NCBI GenBank assembly: GCA_019351895.1 | Contig: JABBOH010000013.1 | Coordinates: forward strand, 1 to 64,000 | DNA from: Pseudomonadota bacterium | GTDB lineage: Bacteria > Pseudomonadota > Alphaproteobacteria > Acetobacterales > Acetobacteraceae | Direction of reading: 5' to 3' | DNA: 64,000 nt | Shown here: in pieces, positions 1-9,303 of the stretch | Layout of the letters: each line of letters opens with the position of its first letter | Numbering within the stretch: the first letter of the stretch is position 1 | Notes under the pieces: generated by a model | Told to the model about the DNA's origin: nothing | What the model saw: only the letters and a program-made list of their open reading frames with translations | Databases searched by the model: none | Translations under genes and position numbers: made by a program

Positions 1-1157
1 TGGTCCGGCTCCCGCCAAACCTCGGCCACATGCATGACGAGCCGACGCTCGATCTCGATTTCCCATTCGTTCCTCTCAAGCCCCGCGCGTTCGGCGATGT
101 GCGAGGAATCCAAAATCTCCCCAAAGATGTCGAGTTGCCGCTGTCCCGCGGCACCGTTGCCGACGCGGACGGGGCGCGCACCGTTGAAACCGGGCAGCCA
201 GGACGGCGTCCATTCCTCCAGCCGCCGCCCGCCATCCACCTTGTAGGCGATGCGGATCTTGTCTGGGCTCCCTGCCACCGCGCGCAGGAGCCAATGGAAC
301 CAGCTATGCGCCTCCTGCTTCAGACCCGCATTGAGGAACGCCGTCAGCGTGAAGGTGGAATCCCGCAGCCAGCAGTAGCGGTAATCCCAGTTCATGCGGC
401 CACCGGGCTTCTCGGGCAGGCTCGTGGTCGCAGCCGCAACCATGCCGCCGGTCGGGAAATAGGTCAGCGCCTTCATCGTGATCAGGGAGCGCCGAACGAA
501 GTCAGGCCATTCCGCAGGCTTGTCGAACCTCTCGATCCATTCGAGCCACCAAGTCTTGGTCTCGTCCAGCAGCCGGTCGGCGTCGAGCGGCGCGGGCGCC
601 GCCTCGGTCGAGGAGCCATGCTGCAGGGTAAACACGACCCGCTGGCCTTCGCGGACTTCGAAGTGAGCGCTGATCGTCCCGTCGACAATCTCGATCGGAA
701 CGTCGCTGCGGGCGATGACGAGGTCCGGGCCTACCTTTCCGGTGATCGCGCCTTTCTTCGTAATGAACCAAGGCGCGACGGTCCCATAGCCGAAGCGAAG
801 CCGGATGTCGGACTGCAAGGCGACGTTGCCTTCAAGGCCCGTGACGATCCGGATGATGCTAGAACTGCTGCCGCTGCGAACCGGCATGAAGTCAATGAGG
901 CGAGCCTTTCCCGTCGCGGTCGCGAACACGGTTTCGAGGACCAGGGTGTTGCCGCAATAGCTGCGAGACATCTGCGGATGGGGATCCTCGGTCGTCATGC
1001 TCCAACAGCCGTGTTCCTTATCGCCCAGGAGCGCCGCAAAACAGGCATCGCTATCGAAGCGGGACCAGCAGAGCCAGTCGATCGAACCGTTCCGTCCGAC
1101 GAGCGCGACCGTCTCGCCGTCGCCGATCATGGCGTAGTCCTCAATCCGCTTCGACAT
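1..1157 (-). CDS. Glycoside hydrolase family 15 protein (3' end beyond window)
   Basis: Reads in the minus strand from ATG at 1157 without a stop to position 1, about 385 residues; family members are about 600, so the C-terminal third, including the catalytic (alpha/alpha)6 barrel end, is outside the window. The start has GGAG about 9 nt upstream. N-terminal IEDYAMIGDGETVALVG, then IDWLCWSRFDSDACFAALLG and MNWDYRYCWLRDS are hallmarks of GH15 proteins (glucoamylase/trehalase type), where the WDYRYCWLRD block lines the active site. No signal peptide, so a cytoplasmic glucan- or trehalose-hydrolysing enzyme is inferred. It begins 70 bp after cyoD on the same strand and could be co-transcribed, although no metabolic link is evident. 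Substrate cannot be decided from this fragment. Confidence 0.92.
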   Translation of the reverse strand, partial: MSKRIEDYAMIGDGETVALVGRNGSIDWLCWSRFDSDACFAALLGDKEHGCWSMTTEDPHPQMSRSYCGNTLVLETVFATATGKARLIDFMPVRSGSSSSIIRIVTGLEGNVALQSDIRLRFGYGTVAPWFITKKGAITGKVGPDLVIARSDVPIEIVDGTISAHFEVREGQRVVFTLQHGSSTEAAPAPLDADRLLDETKTWWLEWIERFDKPAEWPDFVRRSLITMKALTYFPTGGMVAAATTSLPEKPGGRMNWDYRYCWLRDSTFTLTAFLNAGLKQEAHSWFHWLLRAVAGSPDKIRIAYKVDGGRRLEEWTPSWLPGFNGARPVRVGNGAAGQRQLDIFGEILDSSHIAERAGLERNEWEIEIERRLVMHVAEVWREPD

Positions 1158-1227
1158 GATGACAAATCTCCGGCGCTGGTGTGATGACGGGCTGTAGTGC
1201 CGCGGGCGCGGCGCCGGCGGGTGGCGC

Positions 1228-1539
1228 CTACATCATCCGCGCTTTCTGATCGAGTACGACAATGAGGGTGCCGCACACCATCAGAGCGATGATGAGTGCC
1301 GAGAATAGAATGAGTTGCAGGTCGGACCGCGACGACTGCTTCAGCGAGATATGCAGGAAGCACCGCAGATGGACGATGATCTGAATGAGGGCCAGGAACA
1401 GTATGACCGCGAACACTGCTTCGGGCGCGAGCAGCCGGTAGAAGACGAAGGCGAAGGATATCCCGGTCAGGACGATCGCCAGGCCGTAGCCCGTCAAATA
1501 GGTCAAAAAGTCCGCCCGCAGAGACGGCGAAATCTTCAT
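1228..1539 (-). CDS. cyoD: Cytochrome o ubiquinol oxidase subunit IV
   Basis: A 103-residue membrane protein with three hydrophobic segments and the family-typical IIVHLRCFLHI block near residues 53-63. It is the small assembly/stability subunit of the bo3-type quinol oxidase, needed for heme O and CuB insertion in subunit I. The start at 1539 overlaps the cyoC stop (ATGA). A longer reading upstream is only cyoC in another frame. Last gene of cyoABCD; no cyoE (heme O synthase) follows, as the next gene is the GH15 protein, so heme O synthesis must be encoded elsewhere. Confidence 0.93.
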   Translation of the reverse strand: MKISPSLRADFLTYLTGYGLAIVLTGISFAFVFYRLLAPEAVFAVILFLALIQIIVHLRCFLHISLKQSSRSDLQLILFSALIIALMVCGTLIVVLDQKARMM

Positions 1540-2171
1540 CGGATGAGCCCCTGCAAATAGACGACAGTGAAGATGACGACCCAAATCACGTCGAGGAAGT
1601 GCCAAAAAAGTCCAAGGCGGATGAGGTTGATCTTCGTCCGCTGATCCGGGCCGTAGATGGCGAGCTGAAGCCCCATGACGATCATCCACATCATGCCGCT
1701 GAAGACGTGAAACCCGTGCATGCCGACGAGCACGAAGACGCAGGAGAAGAAGCCGCTCCGCTCGGGCGTCGCGCCGTCATGGAACATGGTGATGAAGTCG
1801 TGCGTCTCCATCTTCAGGAAGCCGGCGCCGAGGCAGAAAGTCAGCACCATGAAGACGGCGATCCACAGGCGTCCGCGCGTGTGCTTCATCGAGATGGAGA
1901 CCATCCCGTAGGCGAAGCTGCTGGTCAGGAGCAGCGCCGTCTCCCAGAATGCGGAGTGGAACTTGAACTCCTGTGCGGCCGTCGGGCCGCCTGCCGTGGC
2001 GTGCCGCACTGTGGCGTACACCGCGAAGAGGCAGGCGAACATCACGGCGTCGCTCATGAGGAACACCCAGAAGCCGAACACGTCGCTTTCGACCTGTTCG
2101 CGGACCTCGCGGGGCTCGTCCGTTAAGTTGAGCCCGACGTGGCGAAGTTCCGGTTGGCTCACCCCTGCCAT
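1536..2171 (-). CDS. cyoC: Cytochrome o ubiquinol oxidase subunit III
   Basis: A 211-residue heme-copper oxidase subunit III with five predicted membrane segments. Family features seen: VFGFWVFLMSDAVMFACLFA near residues 31-50, KMETHDF, GMHGFHVFSGMMW and HFLDVIWVVIF. It stabilises subunit I of the proton-pumping quinol oxidase in the cytoplasmic membrane. The start at 2171 lies 13 bp inside the end of cyoB; translational coupling is likely. Length matches E. coli CyoC (about 204). Confidence 0.95.
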   Translation of the reverse strand: MAGVSQPELRHVGLNLTDEPREVREQVESDVFGFWVFLMSDAVMFACLFAVYATVRHATAGGPTAAQEFKFHSAFWETALLLTSSFAYGMVSISMKHTRGRLWIAVFMVLTFCLGAGFLKMETHDFITMFHDGATPERSGFFSCVFVLVGMHGFHVFSGMMWMIVMGLQLAIYGPDQRTKINLIRLGLFWHFLDVIWVVIFTVVYLQGLIR

Positions 2172-4237
2172 TTCGCGAGTCCTTCGTTCTCGGGCGTCAG
2201 CTCCAGGTGCCGTGAAATTGGCCGTGCCGCGGCGGCGCGGTCGAGCCAGCGTCGATCGTGCGCCGCAACCTCTTCGGCGGGGATGATCCTCTTCACGTCC
2301 CGCATGAAGCTGCGCGTGATGGCCGTGCCGAGCGCAATCGCGAAGCCGAGGAAGGCAAGCCACCAGATGTGCCAGACGAAGCCGAAGAAGCAGGCGGTCA
2401 GGCCCATTCCGACCAATATGCCGCACATACTGTTCTTGGGGAGCTCGATGTCACGGTAGTGGTCGGCGGGCTGATAGGCTCCATCATATTTCTTGCGCCA
2501 GTAGAACGCATCGCGCCGGCTGACCTGCGGGATCGTGGCGAAGTTGTATTCCGGCGGCGGTGCGGACATCGACCATTCAAGCCCGCGAGCATCCCAGGGA
2601 TCGCCGACGGGAACGCGCGTACTATGACGCTCCCTGATGCTGACATAGAGTTGGATGAAAATACAGGCGAGACCTGTCAGTAGAAGCAGGGCGCCGAACT
2701 CAGCAATGAGCGTCCAGGGCCGGAGCGCCGGATCGAAAAGCTCCTGCGAGCGCCGCGCCACCCCGCCCAGACCCATGACATAGAGTGGCATGAAGGCGAG
2801 GTAGAATCCGAAGAACCAGCAGTAGAAAGCACGTCGGCCCCACGTTTCCGAAAGCCTGAAGCCAAAGGCTTTCGGGAACCAGTAGTAGTATCCCGCGATC
2901 ACGCCGAAGAGCATGCCCGGGATCAGCATGTTGTGGAAATGTGCGATGAGGAAAAGCGTGTTGTGGACCATGTAGTCGACCGGCGGTGTCGCGAGGATGA
3001 TGCCGCTCATCCCCCCGATCACGAAGGTCACCATGAAGCCGATCGAAAAGAGCATGGCGGTGTTGAGGCGCACCTCGCCCCAGAACATCGTCCAGATCCA
3101 ATCGTAGATCTTCACGCCGGTCGGTATGCCGATCAGCATTGTCGCGATGCCGAAGAAGGCGTTGATCGGCGCGCTCTGACCCATCGTGAAGAAGTGGTGC
3201 AGCCAGACGGTGAACGAGAGGATCGCGATCGCCATGGTCGCGATGACGAGGGACGTGTAGCCGTAGAGTTCCTTCGAGGAGTAGGCGGAGACGACCTCGG
3301 AATAGACGCCGAAAGGCGGGAGGATGAGGATGTAGACTTCCGGATGACCGAACAGCCAGAACAGGTTCACGAAGTTCATCATGTTGCCGCCGAGATCGTT
3401 CGTGAAGAAGTGCATCCCGAGGTAGCGGTCGGCAGCAAGCAGCAACGTCGCGATCGTCAGCGGCGGGACCGCGAAGATCATGAGGATGGAGGTACAAAGC
3501 GTCGTCCAAGTGAACAGCGGGAGGCGCATCCAGGTCATACCCGGCGCCCGCAGTTTGTAGACCGTGACAGCGAAGTTTATGCCCGTCATCAAGGCACCGA
3601 GAGAACTGAGCGAGACGGACCATATCCAGTAATCGGGACCCACGCCGCCGTTGAAAGCGAGTTCCGTGTAGGGTGGATAGCCGCTCCACCCGCCGGTCGA
3701 AAATTTTCCGATCACCAGGGACGCCATCAGCATGATGCCGCCGCCGATCGTCAGCCAGAGGCTGATCGAGTTCATGTACGGAAAAGCCACGTCGCGCGCG
3801 CCGATCTGCAGCGGCATGACATAGTTCATGAGCCCGATCAGGAGCGGCATCCCGACGAAAAAGATCATGATGGTGCCGTGCGTCGTGAACAGCTCGGCGA
3901 AATGGGCTGGGGCGACGATACCCTGGTTGTTGATCGCGATCGCCTGCTGCGTGCGCATGACCACAGCCTCGATCAGTGCGCGGGTCAGCATGACGCCGGC
4001 GACGACCATGTACATGATCCCGATCTTCTTGTGATCGAGGCTCGTCATCCACTCGGTCCACAGGTAACGCCAGGCGCGGAGATAGGTGAGCAGAGCGAGC
4101 ACAACGACTGCGCCGCCGACCGCGACTGCAGCCGCGCCCCCACCGATGATCCCGCTGATTGTCGGGTCGCGCCAGGTTCGCACGAAAGCAATGGAGGTCC
4201 AGGTCAGGCGTCCAAGCAGGATGTGCCAGAATGTCAT
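2159..4237 (-). CDS. cyoB: Cytochrome o ubiquinol oxidase subunit I
   Basis: A 692-residue catalytic subunit: oxidises ubiquinol, reduces O2 to water and pumps protons. The low-spin heme ligand His120 (FTTHGTIMIFF), the CuB/Tyr block GHPEVYILILPPFGVYSE, the CuB pair HHFFTMG and the heme-ligand block LIAHFHNMLIPG are all present, so it should be active. Compared by eye with E. coli CyoB, the quinone-site Arg71 and His98 are kept (Arg86, His112), but Asp75 and Gln101 both appear as Glu (Glu90, Glu115). It starts 3 bp after cyoA. Slightly longer than E. coli CyoB (663). Confidence 0.96.
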   Translation of the reverse strand: MTFWHILLGRLTWTSIAFVRTWRDPTISGIIGGGAAAVAVGGAVVVLALLTYLRAWRYLWTEWMTSLDHKKIGIMYMVVAGVMLTRALIEAVVMRTQQAIAINNQGIVAPAHFAELFTTHGTIMIFFVGMPLLIGLMNYVMPLQIGARDVAFPYMNSISLWLTIGGGIMLMASLVIGKFSTGGWSGYPPYTELAFNGGVGPDYWIWSVSLSSLGALMTGINFAVTVYKLRAPGMTWMRLPLFTWTTLCTSILMIFAVPPLTIATLLLAADRYLGMHFFTNDLGGNMMNFVNLFWLFGHPEVYILILPPFGVYSEVVSAYSSKELYGYTSLVIATMAIAILSFTVWLHHFFTMGQSAPINAFFGIATMLIGIPTGVKIYDWIWTMFWGEVRLNTAMLFSIGFMVTFVIGGMSGIILATPPVDYMVHNTLFLIAHFHNMLIPGMLFGVIAGYYYWFPKAFGFRLSETWGRRAFYCWFFGFYLAFMPLYVMGLGGVARRSQELFDPALRPWTLIAEFGALLLLTGLACIFIQLYVSIRERHSTRVPVGDPWDARGLEWSMSAPPPEYNFATIPQVSRRDAFYWRKKYDGAYQPADHYRDIELPKNSMCGILVGMGLTACFFGFVWHIWWLAFLGFAIALGTAITRSFMRDVKRIIPAEEVAAHDRRWLDRAAAARPISRHLELTPENEGLAKWQG

Positions 4238-4240
4238 CGG

Positions 4241-5248
4241 TCAACCACCATTGGATTTGGCTTTCTCGTGCTGTGCCGCGTAACCGAGCGGAATCATTTG
4301 GTGGACGATCTTTGAAAAGATACCGGGTTCGACATTGCCGAAGGTGATCGGCTGCGGGAGGATCGATTGGCGCGACAAACTCGTGTACGCTTCGGAATCG
4401 AGAGTTTTCGGCGTCTGCTGAGTATGGGCAACCCACCGATCAAAATCCTGGGGCGTGATGCCCATTACCTGAAACTTTTGATGAACAAAGCCATCGCCGT
4501 CATATTGAGCGTTCTCGCCCCAGTAATTTCCGGGCTTGGAGATCAGGATGTGGAGTTGCGTCTCCATGCCGGCCATTGCGTAGATCTGCCCGGCTAGCCG
4601 CGGCATCAGAAGAGATTGCATCACGGTGCCGCTGGTCAGGTGCATCTGGATAGGCCGGTCAGCCGGCACGATCAGCTGATTGACCGAGGCGATATGGAGC
4701 GTTGGATAGATGAACAGCCATTTCCAATCGAGCGACACGACATCGACCTGCAGCGGCGGCAGTTTCGACGGGATCGGCCGATACGGGTCAAGCTGTTCGG
4801 TTCTCTGTACTAAGAACACGGCCAGAAAGATCACGATGAGTGTGGGCGGAACCCAGATCAGGCCTTCGAGTATCCAGGAGAACCCCCACTGCGGGCGGAA
4901 CGCGCTTTTGGTGTTCGCCAGCCGGTAGTGCCAGGCGATCAGGGGCGCCAACAATATCACCGGCCCTATCACGACGAGCATCACGGCGCCGACGAAGAAG
5001 AATTCATGCCGCTCAGCATGCGCGATCGGCCCTGCGGGCGCCAGAAAGCCTCGCCTGAGGACGGAACAGCCGGAGAGCGATGTCGCGGCGATGCAGATGA
5101 AGACCGTCGTCACCCACCGGCGAAGGCGCGCGCGACGCACCGCGGCGCTGGGCGATGCCGCAACGCCGCGATCACCCGAGGCACTTCTGCTCGACTTCCG
5201 CACGGTTGTATCAACCAAGCAACGAGATGAGGGGCGCGATCCGGCCAA
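4241..5248 (-). CDS. cyoA: Cytochrome o ubiquinol oxidase subunit II
   Basis: Subunit II of the bo3 quinol oxidase: N-terminal lipoprotein signal ending in lipobox LSGC (Cys61 in this reading), two membrane helices, then a periplasmic cupredoxin fold with DWKWLFIYP and RLAGQIYAMAGMETQLH. The CuA cysteines are absent, as expected for a quinol rather than cytochrome c oxidase. First gene of cyoABCD. The 5' end is uncertain: the longest frame starts with TTG at 5248 and has no clear ribosome binding site; in-frame GTG codons at 5203 and 5140 are alternatives, and the latter gives a normal-length lipoprotein signal (RRARLRRWVTTVF). The promoter should lie in 5249-5410, where nothing clear is seen. 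Confidence 0.92.
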   Translation of the reverse strand: MAGSRPSSRCLVDTTVRKSSRSASGDRGVAASPSAAVRRARLRRWVTTVFICIAATSLSGCSVLRRGFLAPAGPIAHAERHEFFFVGAVMLVVIGPVILLAPLIAWHYRLANTKSAFRPQWGFSWILEGLIWVPPTLIVIFLAVFLVQRTEQLDPYRPIPSKLPPLQVDVVSLDWKWLFIYPTLHIASVNQLIVPADRPIQMHLTSGTVMQSLLMPRLAGQIYAMAGMETQLHILISKPGNYWGENAQYDGDGFVHQKFQVMGITPQDFDRWVAHTQQTPKTLDSEAYTSLSRQSILPQPITFGNVEPGIFSKIVHQMIPLGYAAQHEKAKSNGG

Positions 5249-5410
5249 GCGCAGTGCACGTCATATCGTTGCCCTTCCTGTTACGGTGAATACGTGACCC
5301 GCGTCCCCGCCGGCAAGTCGCACTGCGCGTATGAACCGCAGATTGGACCGGCACCAGTCCTCGTCGCCTGTGTCACAGACCTTTGATCAAGTTGCCCGGC
5401 CCGTGCTCGT

Positions 5411-6007
5411 CTAGGTCTTCGGCCTGTGTTGAATCTTATCCGCGATGTCCTTGGTCAGTTCAGAAAGTGCCCGCGCCATCGCAGGCACCACGTTATCGGC
5501 GGAACCGGATGCCGCATGAAGTTTGATGGTTTTGCTTCCGGTGACACCAGGTATGGGCGTGCCGTCACGGAGGAGGAACCAATCGGCTTCAAGGGCTACG
5601 TTGCCATGCGTGTCGCTCGCAAAAGACCTGATCGTTACTGCAAGGGCGCGCTTCTGGCCGGGCGGTCTCGGATCACCCGGAAGCACGACCTGACCGGGCA
5701 ACCGCGCCGCGAGATCCGACGCAATCGTCTGTTGCACCATGCCGTCGAGAGGGGACGCCCACCGATTGCGATCCGATATGATAAGTTGCCCCTGCGCGCC
5801 CACCGTCACTATCGACAGGCGGTCCAGCGACGCCGGCAAGATGACACGCCGCACGACGATCGGTGGTACATGCCGTGACCCATATTCTGCCGGCACCACG
5901 GTGCCGTCGGGTGGAGATGCGGCCTGCAGGCTGAAGTAGTGCGTCTGCGGACTGCCGCAGGCCGACAGCAGCAGGACAAGAAGGAAGGCGGGAATTCGCG
6001 GGCTCAA
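5411..6007 (-). CDS. pqiC: PqiC-type outer-membrane lipoprotein of the MCE transport system
   Basis: A 198-residue lipoprotein (signal LLVLLLSAC, lipobox LSAC) of the ABC-type transport auxiliary lipoprotein family (DUF330). The family core TVGAQGQLIISDRNRWASPL and the C-terminal helix ARALSELTKDIADKI are visible. PqiC forms an octameric ring on the inner leaflet of the outer membrane that receives the PqiB tube. The start is TTG at 6007, overlapping the pqiB stop (TTGA), which fixes translational coupling. Third gene of pqiABC. Confidence 0.88.
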   Translation of the reverse strand: MSPRIPAFLLVLLLSACGSPQTHYFSLQAASPPDGTVVPAEYGSRHVPPIVVRRVILPASLDRLSIVTVGAQGQLIISDRNRWASPLDGMVQQTIASDLAARLPGQVVLPGDPRPPGQKRALAVTIRSFASDTHGNVALEADWFLLRDGTPIPGVTGSKTIKLHAASGSADNVVPAMARALSELTKDIADKIQHRPKT

Positions 6008-7674
6008 TTGCGTGCGCCTCTGCCGGAGATCAGCGCCGCTGGGTGCCGATCGAGGAAGTCTGTCAGTGCGCGGAGCGACCGCGCCGCGCGCTGAACTTCA
6101 TAGAGCGTGCGGGGCAGTCCTGCCGCCTCGGGGCTGCTGAGGCTCGACGAGCCGCTCGCCAGAAGTCGCTGCGTTGAAGTCAGTGCGTCGGTCGTCTTGT
6201 CCAGGGCCAGGCGGAGTTGCGTCAACATCGCTGGAATTCGATATTCCATGTCGTGCGTCATATGGTCGAGATGTTGAGTGGTTCGGGCGGCGTTATCGAG
6301 CGTCTCGCCGAGTGCAGGAGAACTCGTCAGAGCCGCCACGTGGCTTGCTGTCTCGTCAAGGTTGCTCGCAATCCGGGGCAGGGGCATCTGATTGATCTTG
6401 TTCACGATGTCATTGGCCTTCGCCATGATGCCGGAGACACCACCGCCCGCGGTGGTCGGAATCTCGGGGATCGTGCCGCTTCCAAGTGTCGCCGGAGTAT
6501 CGTGCGCGAGCCTGAGCGCGACAGTGTCGCTTCCGATGACGGGCGGCGATGAGACGAGCGTCGCCCGCATTCCCTGGGACAGAAGCCTGTTCAGCATCGC
6601 ATCCATCTGAGCCCGCGGGTTGGTCCACTTGTCCTTGGCGGCAAGCGTGATCCGCGAAGGGTCGATGCCGATGACCGCGTCGATGCCGGCATCTCCGGTC
6701 GAGGGATTGTAGAGCAGGGTGGAGCGGACGACGGAGCCGATCCGCGTGCCCTGGAAGGTTACCGCGGCATGGGCCGCCAACGAGCCCGAGGAACTCGGGA
6801 ATCGCAGGCGGTAGAGAACGGTGTCAGGCCCCCGCGCATAGAGCGCCGCGTTCTTGCCGCTATAGAGGGTGAAGCCGTCGCCGCTCTTGCTGACTGGACC
6901 TTGTGCCGCGCCCTGGGGCGTCGCGAAGTCGATCGCGCCCTCGATCAACGAAGGTATTGATTGGAACTGCAGGCTCGGTCCTGTGCCACCGGTTTCGAGA
7001 CTGACGGCTCCGGCGCTCCAGAAGCGGGTGCCCGCATGCACGAACTCGTTGTATGGCTTGTCGATGAAAGCCGTGATGTCGAAGGACTGGCCCTTCACCA
7101 TGTGCGTGTCCCTCACAGTCCCGACCTCTTGACCCAGATAGTAGATGGGCGTGCCGCGCTGCACCGAGCCGAGCTTATCGGTGTGGAGCACATAGGAAGT
7201 GCCCTCCTCGCCGAATGACAGCACCGGCTTCTCCGCCAGGCCCTGATAGGTTGAATGTGCGCGTCCTGGAGCGGGTTGGATGCCGATGGACGGCCCGCTG
7301 ATGATCGATCGGATGGATGAGAGGTTGCTGAGGCTCGGTTTTCCGCCCGAAATCCAGAACCGCGTGCCCTTGCCGAGATGCCCCGCCATATCGGCATGCA
7401 AGTTGAGCTTCACGCGGATGTGACGGAGATCTTTTTCGAGTTTGACCGCCTCGACCTGACCCACCACCAGGTTTTGGAACTTTACCATCGTGTCGCCCGC
7501 CTTGATGTTGGCCACCTGCGGAAACACAACCGTCACTTCCGGCCCAGTGGAGGCAAAGCTGCGTATGCCGAGCCAGATCGCGATTCCGATTGCCGCGATC
7601 GGAACGGACCAGATCCATCCCGGCCAGCGGCTGGAATGATAGTCGGCTTCGGGCGTGCCTGAGCGTTCAGTCAT
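6004..7674 (-). CDS. pqiB: PqiB, MCE (MlaD) domain periplasm-spanning lipid transport protein
   Basis: About 556 residues: one N-terminal membrane helix (WIWSVPIAAIGIAIWLGI), then repeated MCE domains; first domain around FPQVANIKAGDTMVKFQNLVVG, second around DKLGSVQRGTPIYYLGQEVG, third around VTFQGTRIGSV, and a C-terminal helical tail. PqiB builds a syringe-like tube from the inner membrane toward the outer membrane for lipid movement and envelope integrity. The ATG at 7674 overlaps the pqiA stop; an upstream in-frame start at 7698 would run into pqiA and is less likely. Confidence 0.93.
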   Translation of the reverse strand: MTERSGTPEADYHSSRWPGWIWSVPIAAIGIAIWLGIRSFASTGPEVTVVFPQVANIKAGDTMVKFQNLVVGQVEAVKLEKDLRHIRVKLNLHADMAGHLGKGTRFWISGGKPSLSNLSSIRSIISGPSIGIQPAPGRAHSTYQGLAEKPVLSFGEEGTSYVLHTDKLGSVQRGTPIYYLGQEVGTVRDTHMVKGQSFDITAFIDKPYNEFVHAGTRFWSAGAVSLETGGTGPSLQFQSIPSLIEGAIDFATPQGAAQGPVSKSGDGFTLYSGKNAALYARGPDTVLYRLRFPSSSGSLAAHAAVTFQGTRIGSVVRSTLLYNPSTGDAGIDAVIGIDPSRITLAAKDKWTNPRAQMDAMLNRLLSQGMRATLVSSPPVIGSDTVALRLAHDTPATLGSGTIPEIPTTAGGGVSGIMAKANDIVNKINQMPLPRIASNLDETASHVAALTSSPALGETLDNAARTTQHLDHMTHDMEYRIPAMLTQLRLALDKTTDALTSTQRLLASGSSSLSSPEAAGLPRTLYEVQRAARSLRALTDFLDRHPAALISGRGARN

Positions 7675-8936
7675 GCGGACCTCCGCGCTGGGTCCCAAAC
7701 CAGCCGCTGATCGAACAGCCCTGACGCCAGCATGGTAACGACGACGAGAGCCTGGAGTGCCGGGGCGCCCTGGCCGAGATTAACGTTCGCCAACTGGCCG
7801 AACTGGACCAGCGGCATGTAGACGACGAGGGTGAAGATGTCGGCATTCGACCAGCGGCTAATCTCCTCGATCAGCCGGAAGGTGCGCGCTTTCGCAACGA
7901 GGTGACGGCGCGATTGGTTCCGGACCGATAGGAACAGCCAGCACATGCCGGCGAGCTTGGCTAATGGAATGCCGATGCTGGTGATAAAGATGACGCAGGC
8001 GAGTGGCAGAAGATTGGCTTCCACCAGTCGCATCACGCTTGAATAAAGGGTGTGCCCGGTCTGCCCTCCCGCTAAAGTGATGACGCTCAGAGGATAGGCG
8101 TTCGCAAGCGGGTAGAGCGCGAACCCGGCCAATACGAGCGCGAAGGCAGTGTTGAGGGACCCGGGCCGGCGCCGCCACACGCGAAGCCCGCAGCGAGGGC
8201 AGCGGGTGCCTGAGGCCGTTGGGGGAAGCACGAGATCGCAGCCGGAACAGCCAATGGCGTCCGCCTCGATTCCGGTTCCCGGGGTAGCAGTCGCGGGTCT
8301 TCCGATCCGCCGCCACGTCTCGCGCCGGTCATGGGTCGCGCGTGTCAGCATCGTCAGAAGGGCGGCGCCGATGAGGCACCAGCCCCCGGCGCCGATTTCG
8401 ACTGGAACGAAAGGCGCGAGGCGGCTGTAGCCGATGATGAAGCCAAGCAGGAATACATCCGGCATCGCCCAGAGATCGAGACGGCAGCACCAACGGAAGG
8501 CAGGACCGGTCCAGGAGCCGACGCGCCCGAAACGGATCGAGAGCAAGACGGCTGACAGCAGACCGAAGCGCAGGAGGGGGAAGGCAACCGCCTGCAGTGC
8601 TACGACCGTGGCCGTGAAGACCCAGCCATGGCTCCACAGAACCGCCACACCGGAAAAAAGATAGGATTTCGCAATCAGGCCCGCCTTCGAGACCTTTAGG
8701 AGCAAGCAGAGGTTGGCGGGAAACAACAAAGCGAGTGTGGCAAGCGAACAGGCGAGCGCCGCATCGAGACTGCGGCCGGTCTTTCGTTCGAGGGCGCCGC
8801 GGCAGGTGCAACAGGTCAGATAGCCTCGTTTTATCTCCGGCATGAGTTGAATGGTTGCGCAGTCCGGGCAACCAATCAAAATAGGCGCAGGAGATAGAAA
8901 CGGCGCGGGCGCATGAGCCGCATCCGAAGTCGCCAT
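7671..8936 (-). CDS. pqiA: PqiA, inner-membrane paraquat-inducible protein A
   Basis: About 421 residues with the two-fold PqiA layout: zinc-ribbon CPDC...CCTC followed by four membrane helices, then a second zinc ribbon CSGC...CPRC (near GIEADAIGCSGCDLVLPP) and four more helices. It is the membrane component of the PqiABC envelope lipid transport system. The start ATG at 8936 is chosen because GAGGG lies about 8 nt upstream (GAGGGCGTAGCAATG); an upstream in-frame start at 8990 lacks this. First gene of pqiABC. In enterobacteria the operon is SoxS-regulated; no SoxS box is recognised here. Confidence 0.93.
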   Translation of the reverse strand: MATSDAAHAPAPFLSPAPILIGCPDCATIQLMPEIKRGYLTCCTCRGALERKTGRSLDAALACSLATLALLFPANLCLLLKVSKAGLIAKSYLFSGVAVLWSHGWVFTATVVALQAVAFPLLRFGLLSAVLLSIRFGRVGSWTGPAFRWCCRLDLWAMPDVFLLGFIIGYSRLAPFVPVEIGAGGWCLIGAALLTMLTRATHDRRETWRRIGRPATATPGTGIEADAIGCSGCDLVLPPTASGTRCPRCGLRVWRRRPGSLNTAFALVLAGFALYPLANAYPLSVITLAGGQTGHTLYSSVMRLVEANLLPLACVIFITSIGIPLAKLAGMCWLFLSVRNQSRRHLVAKARTFRLIEEISRWSNADIFTLVVYMPLVQFGQLANVNLGQGAPALQALVVVTMLASGLFDQRLVWDPARRSA

Positions 8937-9303
8937 TGCTACGCCCTCGTTGCACACAGATGATGTCGCAGACCTATGCCGACGATCCATGGGTAAAGTG
9001 TCGTCGCCGGACGCGGTGTCAATCGCGTGAGGCTACAATCCCAAAGCTGTGATGCCCGTGCTCTTGCCGCGACCGCCGCGATGCCGCAAACGGATCGCGA
9101 GCACAAAGCCTACAGCGAGGCATTCCTATTGCGGAACGGTTTCAAACTATCGAACGGGAGTCGGTCAGGATGCGCAGCCTTGGCAATTTGGGCTTGACGC
9201 CGCATGGCTTGCGACCGTCGCGATTGCTGATGCGAAATTCGCCCGTAACAGTTTCGTCATGTGAGGCGCCCGTCGCGTGGGCATGCGCCGGTAAGGCGCG
9301 CCA
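8937..9303. other. Divergent intergenic region, no gene seen
   Basis: The 367 bases between pqiA (minus) and the AI-2E-type permease (plus) must hold both promoters. Short open frames at about 9049-9264 (plus) and 9165-9300 (minus) show no family motif and no consistent GC-rich third positions, so they are not called. No clear operator palindrome is seen. Confidence 0.5.

Noticed and set aside
30..1184. 384-residue plus-strand frame
   Set aside because: The minus strand encodes GH15 motifs in the same interval; the plus frame has none.
5383..5390. TTGATCAA upstream of cyoA, considered as an FNR site
   Set aside because: Lacks the 4-bp centre of TTGAT-N4-ATCAA and lies far from the presumed promoter.
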